This document shows positions 55,821 through 64,000 of a stretch of 64,000 nt of DNA, piece after piece. The position numbers were made by a program, and so were the translations under genes. Below the pieces are notes generated by a model. It was given only the letters and a program-made list of their open reading frames with translations. It made no database searches and was not told where the DNA came from. Within the stretch, counting starts at the first letter, position 1, and each line of letters opens with the position of its first letter. The DNA comes from Chitinophaga pollutisoli (lineage in GTDB: Bacteria; Bacteroidota; Bacteroidia; Chitinophagales; Chitinophagaceae): contig NZ_CP149822.1 of the NCBI RefSeq assembly GCF_038396755.1, positions 2,728,001 through 2,792,000 on the forward strand, in the 5' to 3' direction.

Positions 55821-58040
55821 TTAACCCGCTTTCTTCAACAGGATTTTCTGATCCCTGAAAGCCTCCGCCGCATCGATCATCTCCAGCAACTGCGGCCATT
55901 TGGCGGCCTGCGCGTGTGCAACTTTATACGACTTGGTGATCTGCAACTGCAGCTTCCCTTCTTTCTGTTCCGCTTTTACTATGAAGCTCCCGCATTCGTT
56001 ATCCACCTGCCGCGCCAGCTTCTCCACCCCCTCGGCCACATACCCTTCCGGAATCTCCACCTCGATCTCATATGCAAACGAACGGGCGAATGACATATAT
56101 ACATCCGCCGTCCGCGCCCGCTGCGAAGGCTTTACCGAAATCTGCCCGCCGATGATCTTGCCCGCGTCCAGGATGTAGTTGGGGCCGGCCTTCTTCACCA
56201 ATCCATCCAACGAAAACCGGGTATGGTACACCAATGCCGGCTTATCCGACCGGATGCCCATCTCCCTGATCCCGAACGTGTCCAGCGTCACCGTCATTTC
56301 CTCGAATTGCGCCTGCACATCCCGCAGGAAGTAATCCTTCACATCCCGCCGTGCCCGGTCGAAGGCATTCCGGTATTCGTCGTGCAGCGCGCGGGTGTGC
56401 CGGTTCCCCTGGAAATCCTCCATAAAAGACTTTTCCATCCCCAGCAAAGCCCTTTCGGCGTTATAATAATCTTCAAAAAGGAAAAGCTGCTGCTGCGTGC
56501 GTTTCTTGAAATGCCCCGTCACCGTCGTTTCCCGGTTTATTTGCAACTGCTGGAGGTTATCTCTCGCAAACCCGATCTCCATCCGTTCCGCCTGCCGGTT
56601 ACTCGCCGCCACGCTTTCCGGGATATCCCACTGATCCGTCGTATGCCCGCTTTGCGCCGGCAGTACAGAGGCCTTCTGGCCCTCAAACTCGGAAGGGATA
56701 TGGTCCGTTGTCGGGAAAAGCCCGTCCACACTCACATACAGCGCCTTTTTCCCCGGAATCCGCAACATCAGGCTGAAATCTCCAGCGTCAAACACTTCCG
56801 TCATGGCCGGACCATTCTTCGGTGTCGTAAAAACGAACTCCGCCGGTACATCAAACTTGCCCAGCACCAAGTAAACGTACAATAGGAAGTTTTCCTCCCG
56901 GAGTGCATTGAAATTGCGGCGCTGGTCAACGATGATGGGATCGGTGGGGGAGATGTGGTACACCACGCCAAACCGCACCGTATAGTAAATGAATTCCGCC
57001 AGCTCGGACTGTGTGGCATTTGGATTATCCTTCTTAAACTGCTTCACCCGGTTCATGACCAGGCCATAGGATGGCAAAATGTTGGGGGATTGCGTATTCC
57101 GGCGCCCTACGATTGAAGCTACCGCCTCGTCGCGGATCTTCGTGGAGCTGGGGTTGGCGTAAATCATCCCTTCCTTCCGGCGGCCGCCTTTTTCGGTCCG
57201 GGCGCCCGGGCGCATATGCGTCCGCACCATCGGCAATTGTCGGAATGCGTTCATCCAGAGGCTGACGGGCTGCGCCGGGATATTTCTCACGAGCATGTCC
57301 AGGTGGATCATATGGTCTTCGTACCGTTCCTTGAAGTTGGGCGCCCCGTTCATCGAACGGTATTCCAGCGCAAACCACTCATTGAACGCCCCGATGTGGA
57401 TCGAATATTCCAGCACCGGTTCCTCCTCTCCAAACACAAAAAGCTCCCGCGTGAAATGGTTGGCGTAAATTACGAACGACTCCTCCCGGATGAAATAATC
57501 CACCAGGTCGCCCACCTGCAGATCGGGGATCGCGAGCTTGCGGGATTTATGGCGCGTTACAGCGATGTCGGTCACCACGGATTCGTCGCCGTAAATCTCT
57601 TTCATCGTTCCGTCTTTCTTATAGATGCGCACCCCGATGAAAACGACTTTTGTGAGTTTATCGAAAGGCTCGAGCAATGCGTTTTGGTCGTAATTCTCAT
57701 ATTGTCTGAACTCGAACTCCGAATACCTTTCCAGCGCGGCTTTATCGTTGATCGCTACCAGGTTCCTTTCCGTACGATGCAGTTTCACCGCCTTCTGCGG
57801 GGTTACGATATCGATATGTCGCGCCAATACCACGGCGGATTCATTCGCATATTCCGGCGGTACGGTCCGGGTGCGGAAACCAGCCTGTTTGATGGACCAG
57901 ACTTCTTCCTTCACCTCCTCTTGTCTTTCTATATATTTCCTTTCCGCCTTCACATCCCAGGCGTAGCTTTTTTTCTCCTGGGCCATCATGCCTGTGATGA
58001 GCAGCAGCAGGCAAATAAAAATGGCAATGGTCGTCCTCAT
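55821..58040 (-). CDS. DUF3857-domain protein with degenerate transglutaminase domain
   Basis: 739 residues. The signal peptide (MRTTIAIFICLLLLITGMMA) ends near residue 20. A DUF3857 beta-domain covers about 60-260, followed by a transglutaminase-like region (about 330-450, starting ATQSELAEFIYYTVRFGVVY). Where the upstream paralogue has the catalytic Cys in YGDCKGMANL this protein reads RRNFNALREENFLLY, and the His position is replaced in GDFSLMLRIPG. Only an Asp equivalent (YVSVDGLF) remains. It therefore looks like a pseudoenzyme. It starts 6 bp after the transglutaminase-like gene, so the two proteins are probably made together in the periplasm or outer envelope. Confidence 0.8.
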   Translation of the reverse strand: MRTTIAIFICLLLLITGMMAQEKKSYAWDVKAERKYIERQEEVKEEVWSIKQAGFRTRTVPPEYANESAVVLARHIDIVTPQKAVKLHRTERNLVAINDKAALERYSEFEFRQYENYDQNALLEPFDKLTKVVFIGVRIYKKDGTMKEIYGDESVVTDIAVTRHKSRKLAIPDLQVGDLVDYFIREESFVIYANHFTRELFVFGEEEPVLEYSIHIGAFNEWFALEYRSMNGAPNFKERYEDHMIHLDMLVRNIPAQPVSLWMNAFRQLPMVRTHMRPGARTEKGGRRKEGMIYANPSSTKIRDEAVASIVGRRNTQSPNILPSYGLVMNRVKQFKKDNPNATQSELAEFIYYTVRFGVVYHISPTDPIIVDQRRNFNALREENFLLYVYLVLGKFDVPAEFVFTTPKNGPAMTEVFDAGDFSLMLRIPGKKALYVSVDGLFPTTDHIPSEFEGQKASVLPAQSGHTTDQWDIPESVAASNRQAERMEIGFARDNLQQLQINRETTVTGHFKKRTQQQLFLFEDYYNAERALLGMEKSFMEDFQGNRHTRALHDEYRNAFDRARRDVKDYFLRDVQAQFEEMTVTLDTFGIREMGIRSDKPALVYHTRFSLDGLVKKAGPNYILDAGKIIGGQISVKPSQRARTADVYMSFARSFAYEIEVEIPEGYVAEGVEKLARQVDNECGSFIVKAEQKEGKLQLQITKSYKVAHAQAAKWPQLLEMIDAAEAFRDQKILLKKAG

Positions 58041-58046
58041 CAGTGG

Positions 58047-59957
58047 TTATTTTTTGGTAAGGGAGATTTGTTCGAGATAGGATTGGCGAAGTTTTTTAAT
58101 GTCGGCGTTCCAGGTGGCGAAGTCGGAGCGCAGGATACGGGTATCGCGGATGATGATTTCCTTTTTGTAGATGACCTGGCCGTTTTTGTGTTCGTATTCC
58201 GCTTTGAAGGCGTATTTCGGTTGATCGATCAGGAGTGCGGGCGGCAGTGATTTTACCTGGAAGCCCTCCGGCAGGGTGAGCACCGTTTCCTGCGCGAGCT
58301 GCCTTTTATACGGGAGCCAGAAATCGTGCTGCCGATTGACGGTATCGATCACGGCGTCTTCCATCTCTTTGCGAAAATCCATTTCCACATACAGTTCGTC
58401 GCCGAAGGCGCTTACCGCGTCGTTATGCGTGAGCTCGTAATTGATCAGCAGGTCGGTATTCCAGTCGTGGAGGTCGGAGGTGCGCATATTGGCGATGCGG
58501 TATTGGCCGTTCTCCCGCGAGAGGTATTGTTCCAGCGCCTCGTCCAGCTTGGTTTTCCGGATCTGGTGGACGTTGGACAGGAGGGATGCTGTGCACTCGC
58601 CCGTCATCCGGTGGCTGACGCTTCCGGCGAGGCGGGCGCCTTCGATGCGGAGAGATCGCTTTTCCGTTTGGCGGTTTTGCTCGAAAGTACGTTCAGGTAT
58701 GCGGGAAAGATGGTATTGATCGCCATTCTCGATGAGCACCTGCCGGCCCTGGATGCGTTCGGCGTATTGATCGAAGCCGATGTAGGTTTCGGTAGCATCG
58801 AGGAACCAGGTTTTGCCATCGAGGTATACCGCACAGATCATGTGATTGTCGACCGCCAGTGTAGGCAACGAATAATCGTAAGCAATATGTCGCGTACCGA
58901 TCCAGCAAAGCCGGGCGTCGAAGCCGAGCGAAGCGAGCATTTCACGGGTTAGGTTGGCCATTCCTTTGCAATCGCCATACTTTTTGGAAAGCACATCCTG
59001 GGCTTTGGCGGGCTTGAAGCCTGCGATCCCGTCTTCAAAAGCGATGTACCGGATGTTCTCCTGCATCCAGGTGTAGATGGCTTTGATTTTATCGAGGTCG
59101 GTAATATTATCTTTGACGATGGCGGCAGCGGTGGCTTTCACGGCGTCGCGGTCGTTTTCGACTTCGCTGGCGAGGCGGTGGTACCAGGCGTAAAGGTTTT
59201 GAAGGTTGCCGAAATAGGTGGCTTGTCCGGCCGGGGAATTTGCGCTATGGCTGGAAACCAGCAGGTGCGGATAGAGATAGCTCGGGCCCGGGGCGCCGGA
59301 TTCGCTTTTGAAGGGCTTGAGCTGTTGCGCGGTATAAGTGTACACGTCGGCATCCTGACGGGAGTCGTAGGATTTGGCGCTTTGAATCCCTGCTCCGGCG
59401 AAATGCATCTCCCGGACTTCCGCTTTCATCCAGCGGGGCACTACAACAGAGATTTCTTTCGAGGCTGTAAAATATTCTTCCTGGAAATAAATAGAGGTGA
59501 AGTAACGGGGGTCGAGGGTTATTTTCTCGATTTCGGTGCGGCTTTCGGTGTCTTTCTTTTTGAAGGGGAGCATGAATCCACAGATCCTTGCGTCGGCATA
59601 AAAGATATCTTCGATGGAATAGTAGCGGTGTTCGGGTTTTACTTTGATGCGGTCGCCGTTGACCCAGGCTTTCACTTCTTCGACGCGGCTGTAGTCGTTG
59701 TAAAAGGTGACGACAGGAATGGACTCGCGAAATTCGTTGCAGCGATAAGTGGTGGCGGTTTTTTCCCTGACCCAGACGGGGTTTTGCTTATCCCCGCGGA
59801 CAAACTCGAAGCGTTCTTTTTTCTCCAGGATGATTACATTGGATGGTTCATGTTCCACGACCGGATGAGCGGCCATGTGCTCCAGGGCATGGGCGGGCCG
59901 GGGCACCAGGCAGCATAATATAGTACTGAGGCACAGGGAATTAAGCGCGGTTCGCAT
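58047..59957 (-). CDS. DUF3857/transglutaminase-like secreted protein
   Basis: 636 residues with a signal peptide ending near AHAL. DUF3857 covers about residues 50-240. The transglutaminase core spans about 280-430 with IYTWMQENIRYIAFEDGIAG, the catalytic Cys in KKYGDCKGMANLTREML, His in LAVDNHMICAVY and Asp in TWFLDATETYIG, so the Cys-His-Asp triad is intact. A C-terminal DUF2569-like or beta region follows (about 470-620). Bacteroidota encode many such exported proteins; they may cross-link or cleave peptides, but no substrate is established. It is the first gene of a two-gene unit with its degenerate paralogue. Confidence 0.85.
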   Translation of the reverse strand: MRTALNSLCLSTILCCLVPRPAHALEHMAAHPVVEHEPSNVIILEKKERFEFVRGDKQNPVWVREKTATTYRCNEFRESIPVVTFYNDYSRVEEVKAWVNGDRIKVKPEHRYYSIEDIFYADARICGFMLPFKKKDTESRTEIEKITLDPRYFTSIYFQEEYFTASKEISVVVPRWMKAEVREMHFAGAGIQSAKSYDSRQDADVYTYTAQQLKPFKSESGAPGPSYLYPHLLVSSHSANSPAGQATYFGNLQNLYAWYHRLASEVENDRDAVKATAAAIVKDNITDLDKIKAIYTWMQENIRYIAFEDGIAGFKPAKAQDVLSKKYGDCKGMANLTREMLASLGFDARLCWIGTRHIAYDYSLPTLAVDNHMICAVYLDGKTWFLDATETYIGFDQYAERIQGRQVLIENGDQYHLSRIPERTFEQNRQTEKRSLRIEGARLAGSVSHRMTGECTASLLSNVHQIRKTKLDEALEQYLSRENGQYRIANMRTSDLHDWNTDLLINYELTHNDAVSAFGDELYVEMDFRKEMEDAVIDTVNRQHDFWLPYKRQLAQETVLTLPEGFQVKSLPPALLIDQPKYAFKAEYEHKNGQVIYKKEIIIRDTRILRSDFATWNADIKKLRQSYLEQISLTKK

Positions 59958-60036
59958 AGCTTACAACAGGTATAAAGGGGATTAAAGATAGCGAAAATAT
60001 CTATATATTACCCCTTCACCTGCATTTCCCAATGGG

Positions 60037-60255
60037 TTATCTCATCATTAATTTCACTTCCTCCATCATGGATTGCAGGGATAGGATTTCCGTATTGCCG
60101 GGTCCGGGAAAGCGATCATCGCCAGGATATACCACAAAACGCTTCGTAGCGCCGATGTCTTCACATCCATGGTGAAACCCTTTGGAAACCACCGGCGCCA
60201 TGGACTTCTTGACTTCTATCGCGTATTTAAATGCATCGTTTCTTTCCAATTTCAA
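60037..60255 (-). pseudogene. C-terminal remnant of a DUF4143-type AAA ATPase
   Basis: The frame includes FKYAIEVKKSMAPVVSKGFH and CEDIGATKRFVVYPGDDRFP. This matches the C-terminal nuclease-like end of AAA/DUF4143 ATP-binding proteins (AIEVK core, KGF-x-x-x-x-EDIG, then a V-x-YPG segment). Those proteins are usually near 380-400 residues. Here about 72 remain, and no ATPase domain lies upstream, where instead the 75-bp tandem repeats begin at 60248. I regard it as a decayed gene whose 5' part was deleted. A free-standing short protein is the less likely alternative. Confidence 0.65.
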
Positions 60256-60394
60256 ACCATCAAGAGACGCTATTCAGGCTACACCCGTTTCAAAGACTTT
60301 AAAATTACAAGGTAAGTCCCCCAATTTCCAGCCATCAAGAGGCATTATTCAGGCTACACCCATTTCAAAGACTTTAAAATTACAAGGTAAGTGC
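60248..60394. repeat. 75-bp tandem direct repeat, two copies
   Basis: Two 72-bp units (60248-60319 and 60323-60394) differ at six positions and are joined by 3 bp. They share TATTCAGGCTACACCC and TTTCAAAGACTTTAAAATTA followed by CAAGGTAAGT. The 3' part resembles the right arm of the palindrome that follows. The repeats lie where the 5' half of the adjacent ATPase remnant should be. Confidence 0.85.
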
Positions 60395-60413
60395 CTCGAA
60401 AAGCCTCACATCC

Positions 60414-60450
60414 TTGCAATTTTAACATTGCATGTTAAAAATACAAGGAT
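60414..60450. promoter_or_regulatory. Large palindrome beside the tandem repeat
   Basis: CCTTGCAATTTTAACAT (60414-60430) and ATGTTAAAAATACAAGG (60434-60450) pair at 15 of 17 positions around TGC. The right arm (TTAAAAATACAAGG) is close to the TTAAAATTACAAGG that ends each tandem repeat. It could be an operator, a recombination site or a mobile-element end. There are too few T residues after it for a terminator. Confidence 0.6.
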
Positions 60451-60518
60451 GAATATCTTTTCAAGCGACCTGAGCCGCCATTATTGGCAACTGGAAAATA
60501 AAATGACCATCAATTCCA

Positions 60519-61601
60519 TCAAAACAACTTCAACTGATTTGTAGGCCTTGCAAATAAACTGGTATTGAACTCGAATTTCTCCTGGTTCATCCCCAGGCGC
60601 TTCGTTTGCACCCGGAACTGCTGACGGATGATGTCCGCCACATTGCCATCGCCACGCATGCGGCGGCCGAACTGACTGTCGTTCACCTCACCGCCATGCA
60701 GGCTTTCGATCATATGCCATACTTTGTCGTGCCGGTCGGGGAAATTCTTTTGCAGCCAATCCTGGAAAATGACCTTCACGGCATCGTTCAGGCGAACCAC
60801 CGTGTACCCTGCATACTTCGCCCCGTTCTCCGCTGCCTGCTCCAGCAGCCGCGGGATCTCATGATCATTCAGGCCGGGGATAACAGGCGCCGTCATCACC
60901 CCCACCGGAACCCCCAGCTCCGACAGCTCCCGGATCACCTTCAGGCGCTGTATACCGGTGGCCGTCCGTGGTTCCATCTTCTGCCGCAGGTCCTCCTGCA
61001 ACGTGGTCAGGCTCACATACACGCATATGAGGTTATGCTCCGCCATCTTCTGCAGGATGTACTTATCCCGCAACACCAGCGCGTTCTTTGTGATGATCCC
61101 CACCGGCTGGCGATACTCCCAGGCCACTTCCAGGCACTGCCGCGTTAGCCACATTTTACGCTCCAGCGGCTGGTAGCAATCCGTATTCCCCGAAAGAGAC
61201 AAGGGTTTGGGCACCCAGTTTTTGTTGTTGAGAAACTTGCGCAGCAATTCCGGCGCATTCGTTTTGGCCACGATCTTCCGCTCGAAATCCAATCCGGCGC
61301 TGAAGCCCCAGAACTGGTGGGAATTACGGGCGTAGCAATAAATACATCCATGTTCGCAGCCCTGGTAAGGATTCATGGAGTACCACATCCCTACATCCGG
61401 ACTGTCGACCTTATTCACGAGGGTTTTCGCGTTCTCTTCAAAAATTTGTGTCGGAACATCCGCCTGCCACCATTCATCGATGCCTTCGGGATGCTCCTGG
61501 GCGTACTCCTCGGCCAGGTACTTGTTTTTCGGGTTCACCTGCGCGCCGCGGCCTTTATAGTATGGGAATGAAGCGGGTGTATCACTGAACGGGAGCGTCA
61601 T
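60519..61601 (-). CDS. PA0069-family radical SAM protein (spore-photoproduct-lyase-like)
   Basis: 360 residues from ATG 61601 (a GTG two codons upstream is the alternative). The radical SAM 4Fe-4S motif CxxxCxxC is in GCEHGCIYCYARNSH, with the preceding MNPYQGCEHG typical of the PA0069/Rv2578c group related to spore photoproduct lyase. GIITKNALVLRD, VSLTTLQEDLRQKMEPRT and MTAPVIPGLNDHEIPRL are the usual barrel segments. The reaction of this group is unknown. Two AT-rich palindromes lie directly upstream. It is separated from the MutS-like gene by about 50 bp on the same strand. Confidence 0.9.
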   Translation of the reverse strand: MTLPFSDTPASFPYYKGRGAQVNPKNKYLAEEYAQEHPEGIDEWWQADVPTQIFEENAKTLVNKVDSPDVGMWYSMNPYQGCEHGCIYCYARNSHQFWGFSAGLDFERKIVAKTNAPELLRKFLNNKNWVPKPLSLSGNTDCYQPLERKMWLTRQCLEVAWEYRQPVGIITKNALVLRDKYILQKMAEHNLICVYVSLTTLQEDLRQKMEPRTATGIQRLKVIRELSELGVPVGVMTAPVIPGLNDHEIPRLLEQAAENGAKYAGYTVVRLNDAVKVIFQDWLQKNFPDRHDKVWHMIESLHGGEVNDSQFGRRMRGDGNVADIIRQQFRVQTKRLGMNQEKFEFNTSLFARPTNQLKLF

Positions 61602-61605
61602 ATAC

Positions 61606-61643
61606 ACTAATAATTTTAGTAAATATACTAATTTTATTAGTAT
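61606..61643. promoter_or_regulatory. Two tandem AT-rich palindromes upstream of the radical SAM gene
   Basis: ATACTAAT-TTT-ATTAGTAT (61625-61643) is a perfect 8-bp inverted repeat, and ACTAA-TAATT-TTAGT (61606-61620) is a second, related one. They lie within 42 bp of the radical SAM start and may be paired operator sites or overlap its promoter. Confidence 0.5.
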
Positions 61644-61651
61644 TACAAAAT

Positions 61652-63433
61652 TTATATGATGCCCATTTGCCGCATGAGGAACGTCGCATTCTTGTTGCGC
61701 GCAATACCCGCGCGCATCGTGTAATCAAAATGCAATGCCCCGTTTTCCAGGCTGCTCTCGAAACAATAATTTCGCACCCGCCCAGGGCACTCTGCTTCCA
61801 GCGCGCCCAGCTCCAGGTCATGCGTTGCAATCATCCCGGCGCAACCGTATTGCAGGAAATGCTTTACCAGCTCCCGCGATCCCGTCAGCTTATCTTCCGA
61901 ATTCGTGCCTTTTAATATTTCGTCGAGAATGATGAACACCTCCTCTCCGCCTTTCAACACCTCAATAATCCGCTGCAAACGCTGCAATTCCGCCTGGAAA
62001 TACGACGTATGCCGCGCGATGGAATCCTTGATCCGCATCGATGTCATAATCCGCACGGGGTGGCAACGGAACTGTTCCGCGCAAACGGGAGCGCCCGTCA
62101 TCGCCAGCAACCAGTTCACGCCCACGCTCCGCAAAAACGTACTCTTGCCGCTCATGTTCGAACCGGTGATAATATGGCATTGTTCCTGCGCGTCTATCTT
62201 CCAGTCGTTCTTTACACATTCACTTTCCGGAATCAGCGGATGCCCGATCCGCCTGCCGCCGGTGCCACTCATCCCCCCACCTACTTCCGGGTAGATGTAT
62301 TCCGGATGATTGAACGCGAACGTCGACAAGCTGTTGGCCGTTTCCATCAGCGCTATCGCCTCCAGCCACTCGTCCATATCCCCGCGGTGCTTCTCTTTCC
62401 AGCGCTCCAGCTTAAAAATGCAATGGATATCGTAGAGCATGAGCGAATTCAACACGATCCCCACCAGCAGGTTCATCCGCTGATCCAGCAGGTTGCTGAC
62501 CCGCGCGAGGGCATGCAACGAACGGTCCGCTTCCGCAGCCGTGCGCTTCCGCGCTTCCAGCCAGGGCACCCCTTTCCAGTCCTCCGCACCGATCATCCGC
62601 AGCAACACCGCGAATTTCCCCAACACCTTTTCTTTATTCGACAACAGCACATGCTGGCCATTCACCTTTTTCACGTTCAACAACAGGATCCCCCAGTTCA
62701 CGAACAGCATCAGCATCATCCAGACGAACACACCCGTTACCGCGTAATAAACAATGCCCGCCAGCACCAGCGCCGGCATCACGTACGCGGCGATCAATAA
62801 TCCCTTCTTGTGCAAAAACTCCATGGGAGCCGATTTCCACAACCGGATCTCATGCATGTCGTGCGCCGTCTCGTTCGCCAGCTGCGCATGCGCCGCAAAA
62901 TTCTGCCGGAATTCTATCCGCTGACTCAATTCCCGCACCGCTCCCTGCATCTCCCGGATCGCCGCATCCGACTGCAACGGCGCCTTCAACCAGGCTGCCA
63001 GCCGGCTCCTGCCCGTCAACGTCCCGGTCCGGTTGATGTGCTGGTACAACGAAGAAGGCCCAAACACATCCAGGTCGCCCGAGAAATCGTGCTGGTCGTC
63101 GATAAAATCCTCCCCGTCTTCGAAATCCGCGCCCTTCCCAGTCGCCAGTTTCCATTCTTTTTCGTTCAGTGACAGCAGCGCGCGGTACAGCGCCTGTTTG
63201 TCCTTAGCCCGCTGGTATTGTACCAGTGAAGCCACGAACCCCGCTACCATACCCCCCATCGCCAACAGCCACACAATAGCGAAAGCAGTGGAAAAATATT
63301 GATAGCCAAAGAAAGCGATCGCCAGGAAACATAATAAGCGCACCAGGCCGAGGCGCTTCAGCCTCCCCTCGGTGGCATCCAGTAAGCGGCGGAATCCGTC
63401 GATGCGTTGTTGATAAGTTTGCGCGGTTTGCAT
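61652..63433 (-). CDS. Membrane-anchored MutS-family ATPase
   Basis: 593 residues. The C-terminal third is a MutS ATPase domain: Walker A HIITGSNMSGKSTFLRSVGV, then SIARHTSYFQAELQRL, Walker B VFIILDEILKGTNSED and IATHDLELGALE. The N-terminal mismatch-binding domains of MutS are absent. Instead there are two hydrophobic pairs, near residues 28-70 (LLCFLAIAFFGYQYF, WLLAMGGMVAGFVASL) and near 215-255 (GLLIAAYVMPALVLAGIVYY, FVWMMLMLFVNWGILLL). So it is a membrane-bound MutS-like protein, a type common in Bacteroidota with unknown function, and not the mismatch-repair MutS. Confidence 0.9.
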   Translation of the reverse strand: MQTAQTYQQRIDGFRRLLDATEGRLKRLGLVRLLCFLAIAFFGYQYFSTAFAIVWLLAMGGMVAGFVASLVQYQRAKDKQALYRALLSLNEKEWKLATGKGADFEDGEDFIDDQHDFSGDLDVFGPSSLYQHINRTGTLTGRSRLAAWLKAPLQSDAAIREMQGAVRELSQRIEFRQNFAAHAQLANETAHDMHEIRLWKSAPMEFLHKKGLLIAAYVMPALVLAGIVYYAVTGVFVWMMLMLFVNWGILLLNVKKVNGQHVLLSNKEKVLGKFAVLLRMIGAEDWKGVPWLEARKRTAAEADRSLHALARVSNLLDQRMNLLVGIVLNSLMLYDIHCIFKLERWKEKHRGDMDEWLEAIALMETANSLSTFAFNHPEYIYPEVGGGMSGTGGRRIGHPLIPESECVKNDWKIDAQEQCHIITGSNMSGKSTFLRSVGVNWLLAMTGAPVCAEQFRCHPVRIMTSMRIKDSIARHTSYFQAELQRLQRIIEVLKGGEEVFIILDEILKGTNSEDKLTGSRELVKHFLQYGCAGMIATHDLELGALEAECPGRVRNYCFESSLENGALHFDYTMRAGIARNKNATFLMRQMGII

Positions 63434-63459
63434 GGCCTGAAATTAATCATTCTGCATAA

Positions 63460-63489
63460 AAAAACCGGACGGCAAACGACCGTCCGGTT
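63460..63489 (-). terminator. Terminator after the mutase gene
   Basis: AACCGGACGG (63463-63472) pairs perfectly with CCGTCCGGTT (63480-63489). The A-run to the left is the T-tract on the minus strand. Confidence 0.88.
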
Positions 63490-63513
63490 AATATCCGGTA
63501 TGAAATGTTCAGA

Positions 63514-64000
63514 TTACATATTCCTGCGGTATTGTCCGCCCACTTCGTACAGCGCATGCGTGATCTGCCCGAGGGAGCAGTATTTCACCGTTTCCATGAG
63601 CTGCCCGAAAAGATTACCGTTCTGCACCGCTACTTCCTGCAGCTTCTTCAACTGCGCTTCACTGTCGGCCGCATGCCTTTCCTGGAACGCGTTGAGCGCG
63701 GTGATCTGGTATTCTTTTTCTTCCGTGGTAGACCGGATCACTTCCGCGGGGACGATCGTCGGCGAACCGTTTTTATTGAGGAAAGTATTTACGCCGATGA
63801 TGGGGAACTCTCCGGAATGTTTCAGCGATTCGTAGTACAGGCTTTCTTCCTGAATCTTATTCCGCTGGTACATCCTTTCCATCGCGCCGAGTACGCCGCC
63901 ACGTTCGGTAATGCGGTTAAATTCCGCCAGCACGGCCTCTTCCACGAGGTCTGTCAGCTCTTCCACAAAGAAACTGCCCTGGTTGGGGTTTTCATTCTTC
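63514..64000 (-). CDS. icmF: Methylmalonyl-CoA mutase family protein (IcmF-type), C-terminal part
   Basis: About 162 residues of the C-terminus are present; the gene runs off the right edge. [20 protein letters not shown], the following [33 protein letters not shown] and [20 protein letters not shown] match the end of the fused isobutyryl-CoA mutase IcmF, which contains a B12-binding domain, a G-protein chaperone and the mutase. The protein would isomerise branched and linear acyl-CoAs using adenosylcobalamin. It is a likely consumer of the cofactor imported by the B12 locus at the left end. Ordinary methylmalonyl-CoA mutase large subunit is the alternative. Confidence 0.85.
   Translation of the reverse strand, partial: KNENPNQGSFFVEELTDLVEEAVLAEFNRITERGGVLGAMERMYQRNKIQEESLYYESLKHSGEFPIIGVNTFLNKNGSPTIVPAEVIRSTTEEKEYQITALNAFQERHAADSEAQLKKLQEVAVQNGNLFGQLMETVKYCSLGQITHALYEVGGQYRRNM

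Noticed and set aside
60248..60394. CRISPR array
   Set aside because: There are only two 72-bp units with a 3-bp gap, no spacers and no cas genes nearby. No other direct-repeat array was seen in the window.
60182..60544. 120-codon plus-strand frame spanning the tandem repeats
   Set aside because: Its internal repetition just reflects the 75-bp unit staying in frame. It overlaps the ATPase remnant on the other strand and has no start context or family resemblance.

Overview
The window looks like a chromosomal segment of a Bacteroidota bacterium of the Chitinophaga type (family Chitinophagaceae). The evidence is two SusC/SusD pairs, TAnnTTTG promoter elements, few Shine-Dalgarno sequences, a Wza/Wzz/Wzx/Wzy/Wzi exopolysaccharide locus, DUF3857 and DUF5690 families, and moderately GC-rich coding sequence with AT-rich spacers. 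This assignment rests on gene content only. No rRNA or marker phylogeny could be used.

Layout. 1-72: first codons of a leftward permease. 118-3941: vitamin B12 uptake block (cobalamin riboswitch, btuB, a DUF6580 membrane protein, a BtuF-like binding protein). 4074-14968: a 2-aminoethylphosphonate (2-AEP) locus. It has a SusC/SusD outer-membrane pair, a DUF5690 inner-membrane protein that I read as an OPA-like organophosphonate carrier, PhnW, PhnY and PhnA (2-AEP to phosphonoacetaldehyde to phosphonoacetate to acetate plus phosphate), and an XRE-cupin regulator. 15086-16066: MarC protein, tRNA-Arg(CCG) and several terminators. 16094-21112: a second SusC/SusD pair without neighbouring enzymes. 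21840-29099: mixed housekeeping and hypothetical genes (flavin reductase, Na+/H+ antiporter, large AraC-type protein, lipoprotein, YdeI-like protein, IPP isomerase, ECF sigma factor). 29553-46967: a complete Wzx/Wzy-type polysaccharide locus carrying all five Wbp enzymes for UDP-2,3-diacetamido-mannuronic acid plus UDP-ManNAc synthesis and a TagA-type transferase. 47105-54647: small membrane protein, ABC-F protein, NagX-like acyltransferase, gmd/fcl for GDP-L-fucose, RtcB and a small unknown protein. 54731-64000: DinB-like protein, a small promoter/peptide/terminator unit, two DUF3857 proteins (one transglutaminase-like, one that has lost the catalytic residues), an ATPase remnant beside a 75-bp tandem repeat and palindrome, a radical SAM protein, a membrane-anchored MutS-like ATPase, and the C-terminus of an IcmF-type B12-dependent mutase.

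Five genes (btuF, the antiporter, wbpB, wzx, wzi) are broken in the text by six frameshifts. Every one is repaired by adding a single base to a homopolymer, which points to homopolymer under-calling in the assembly rather than gene decay. I annotate them as whole genes and state where each frame changes.

The most interesting system is the phosphonate locus. A TonB-dependent SusCD importer is coupled to 2-AEP catabolism, and its membrane protein of unknown function keeps arginines at the positions that bind phosphate in GlpT.
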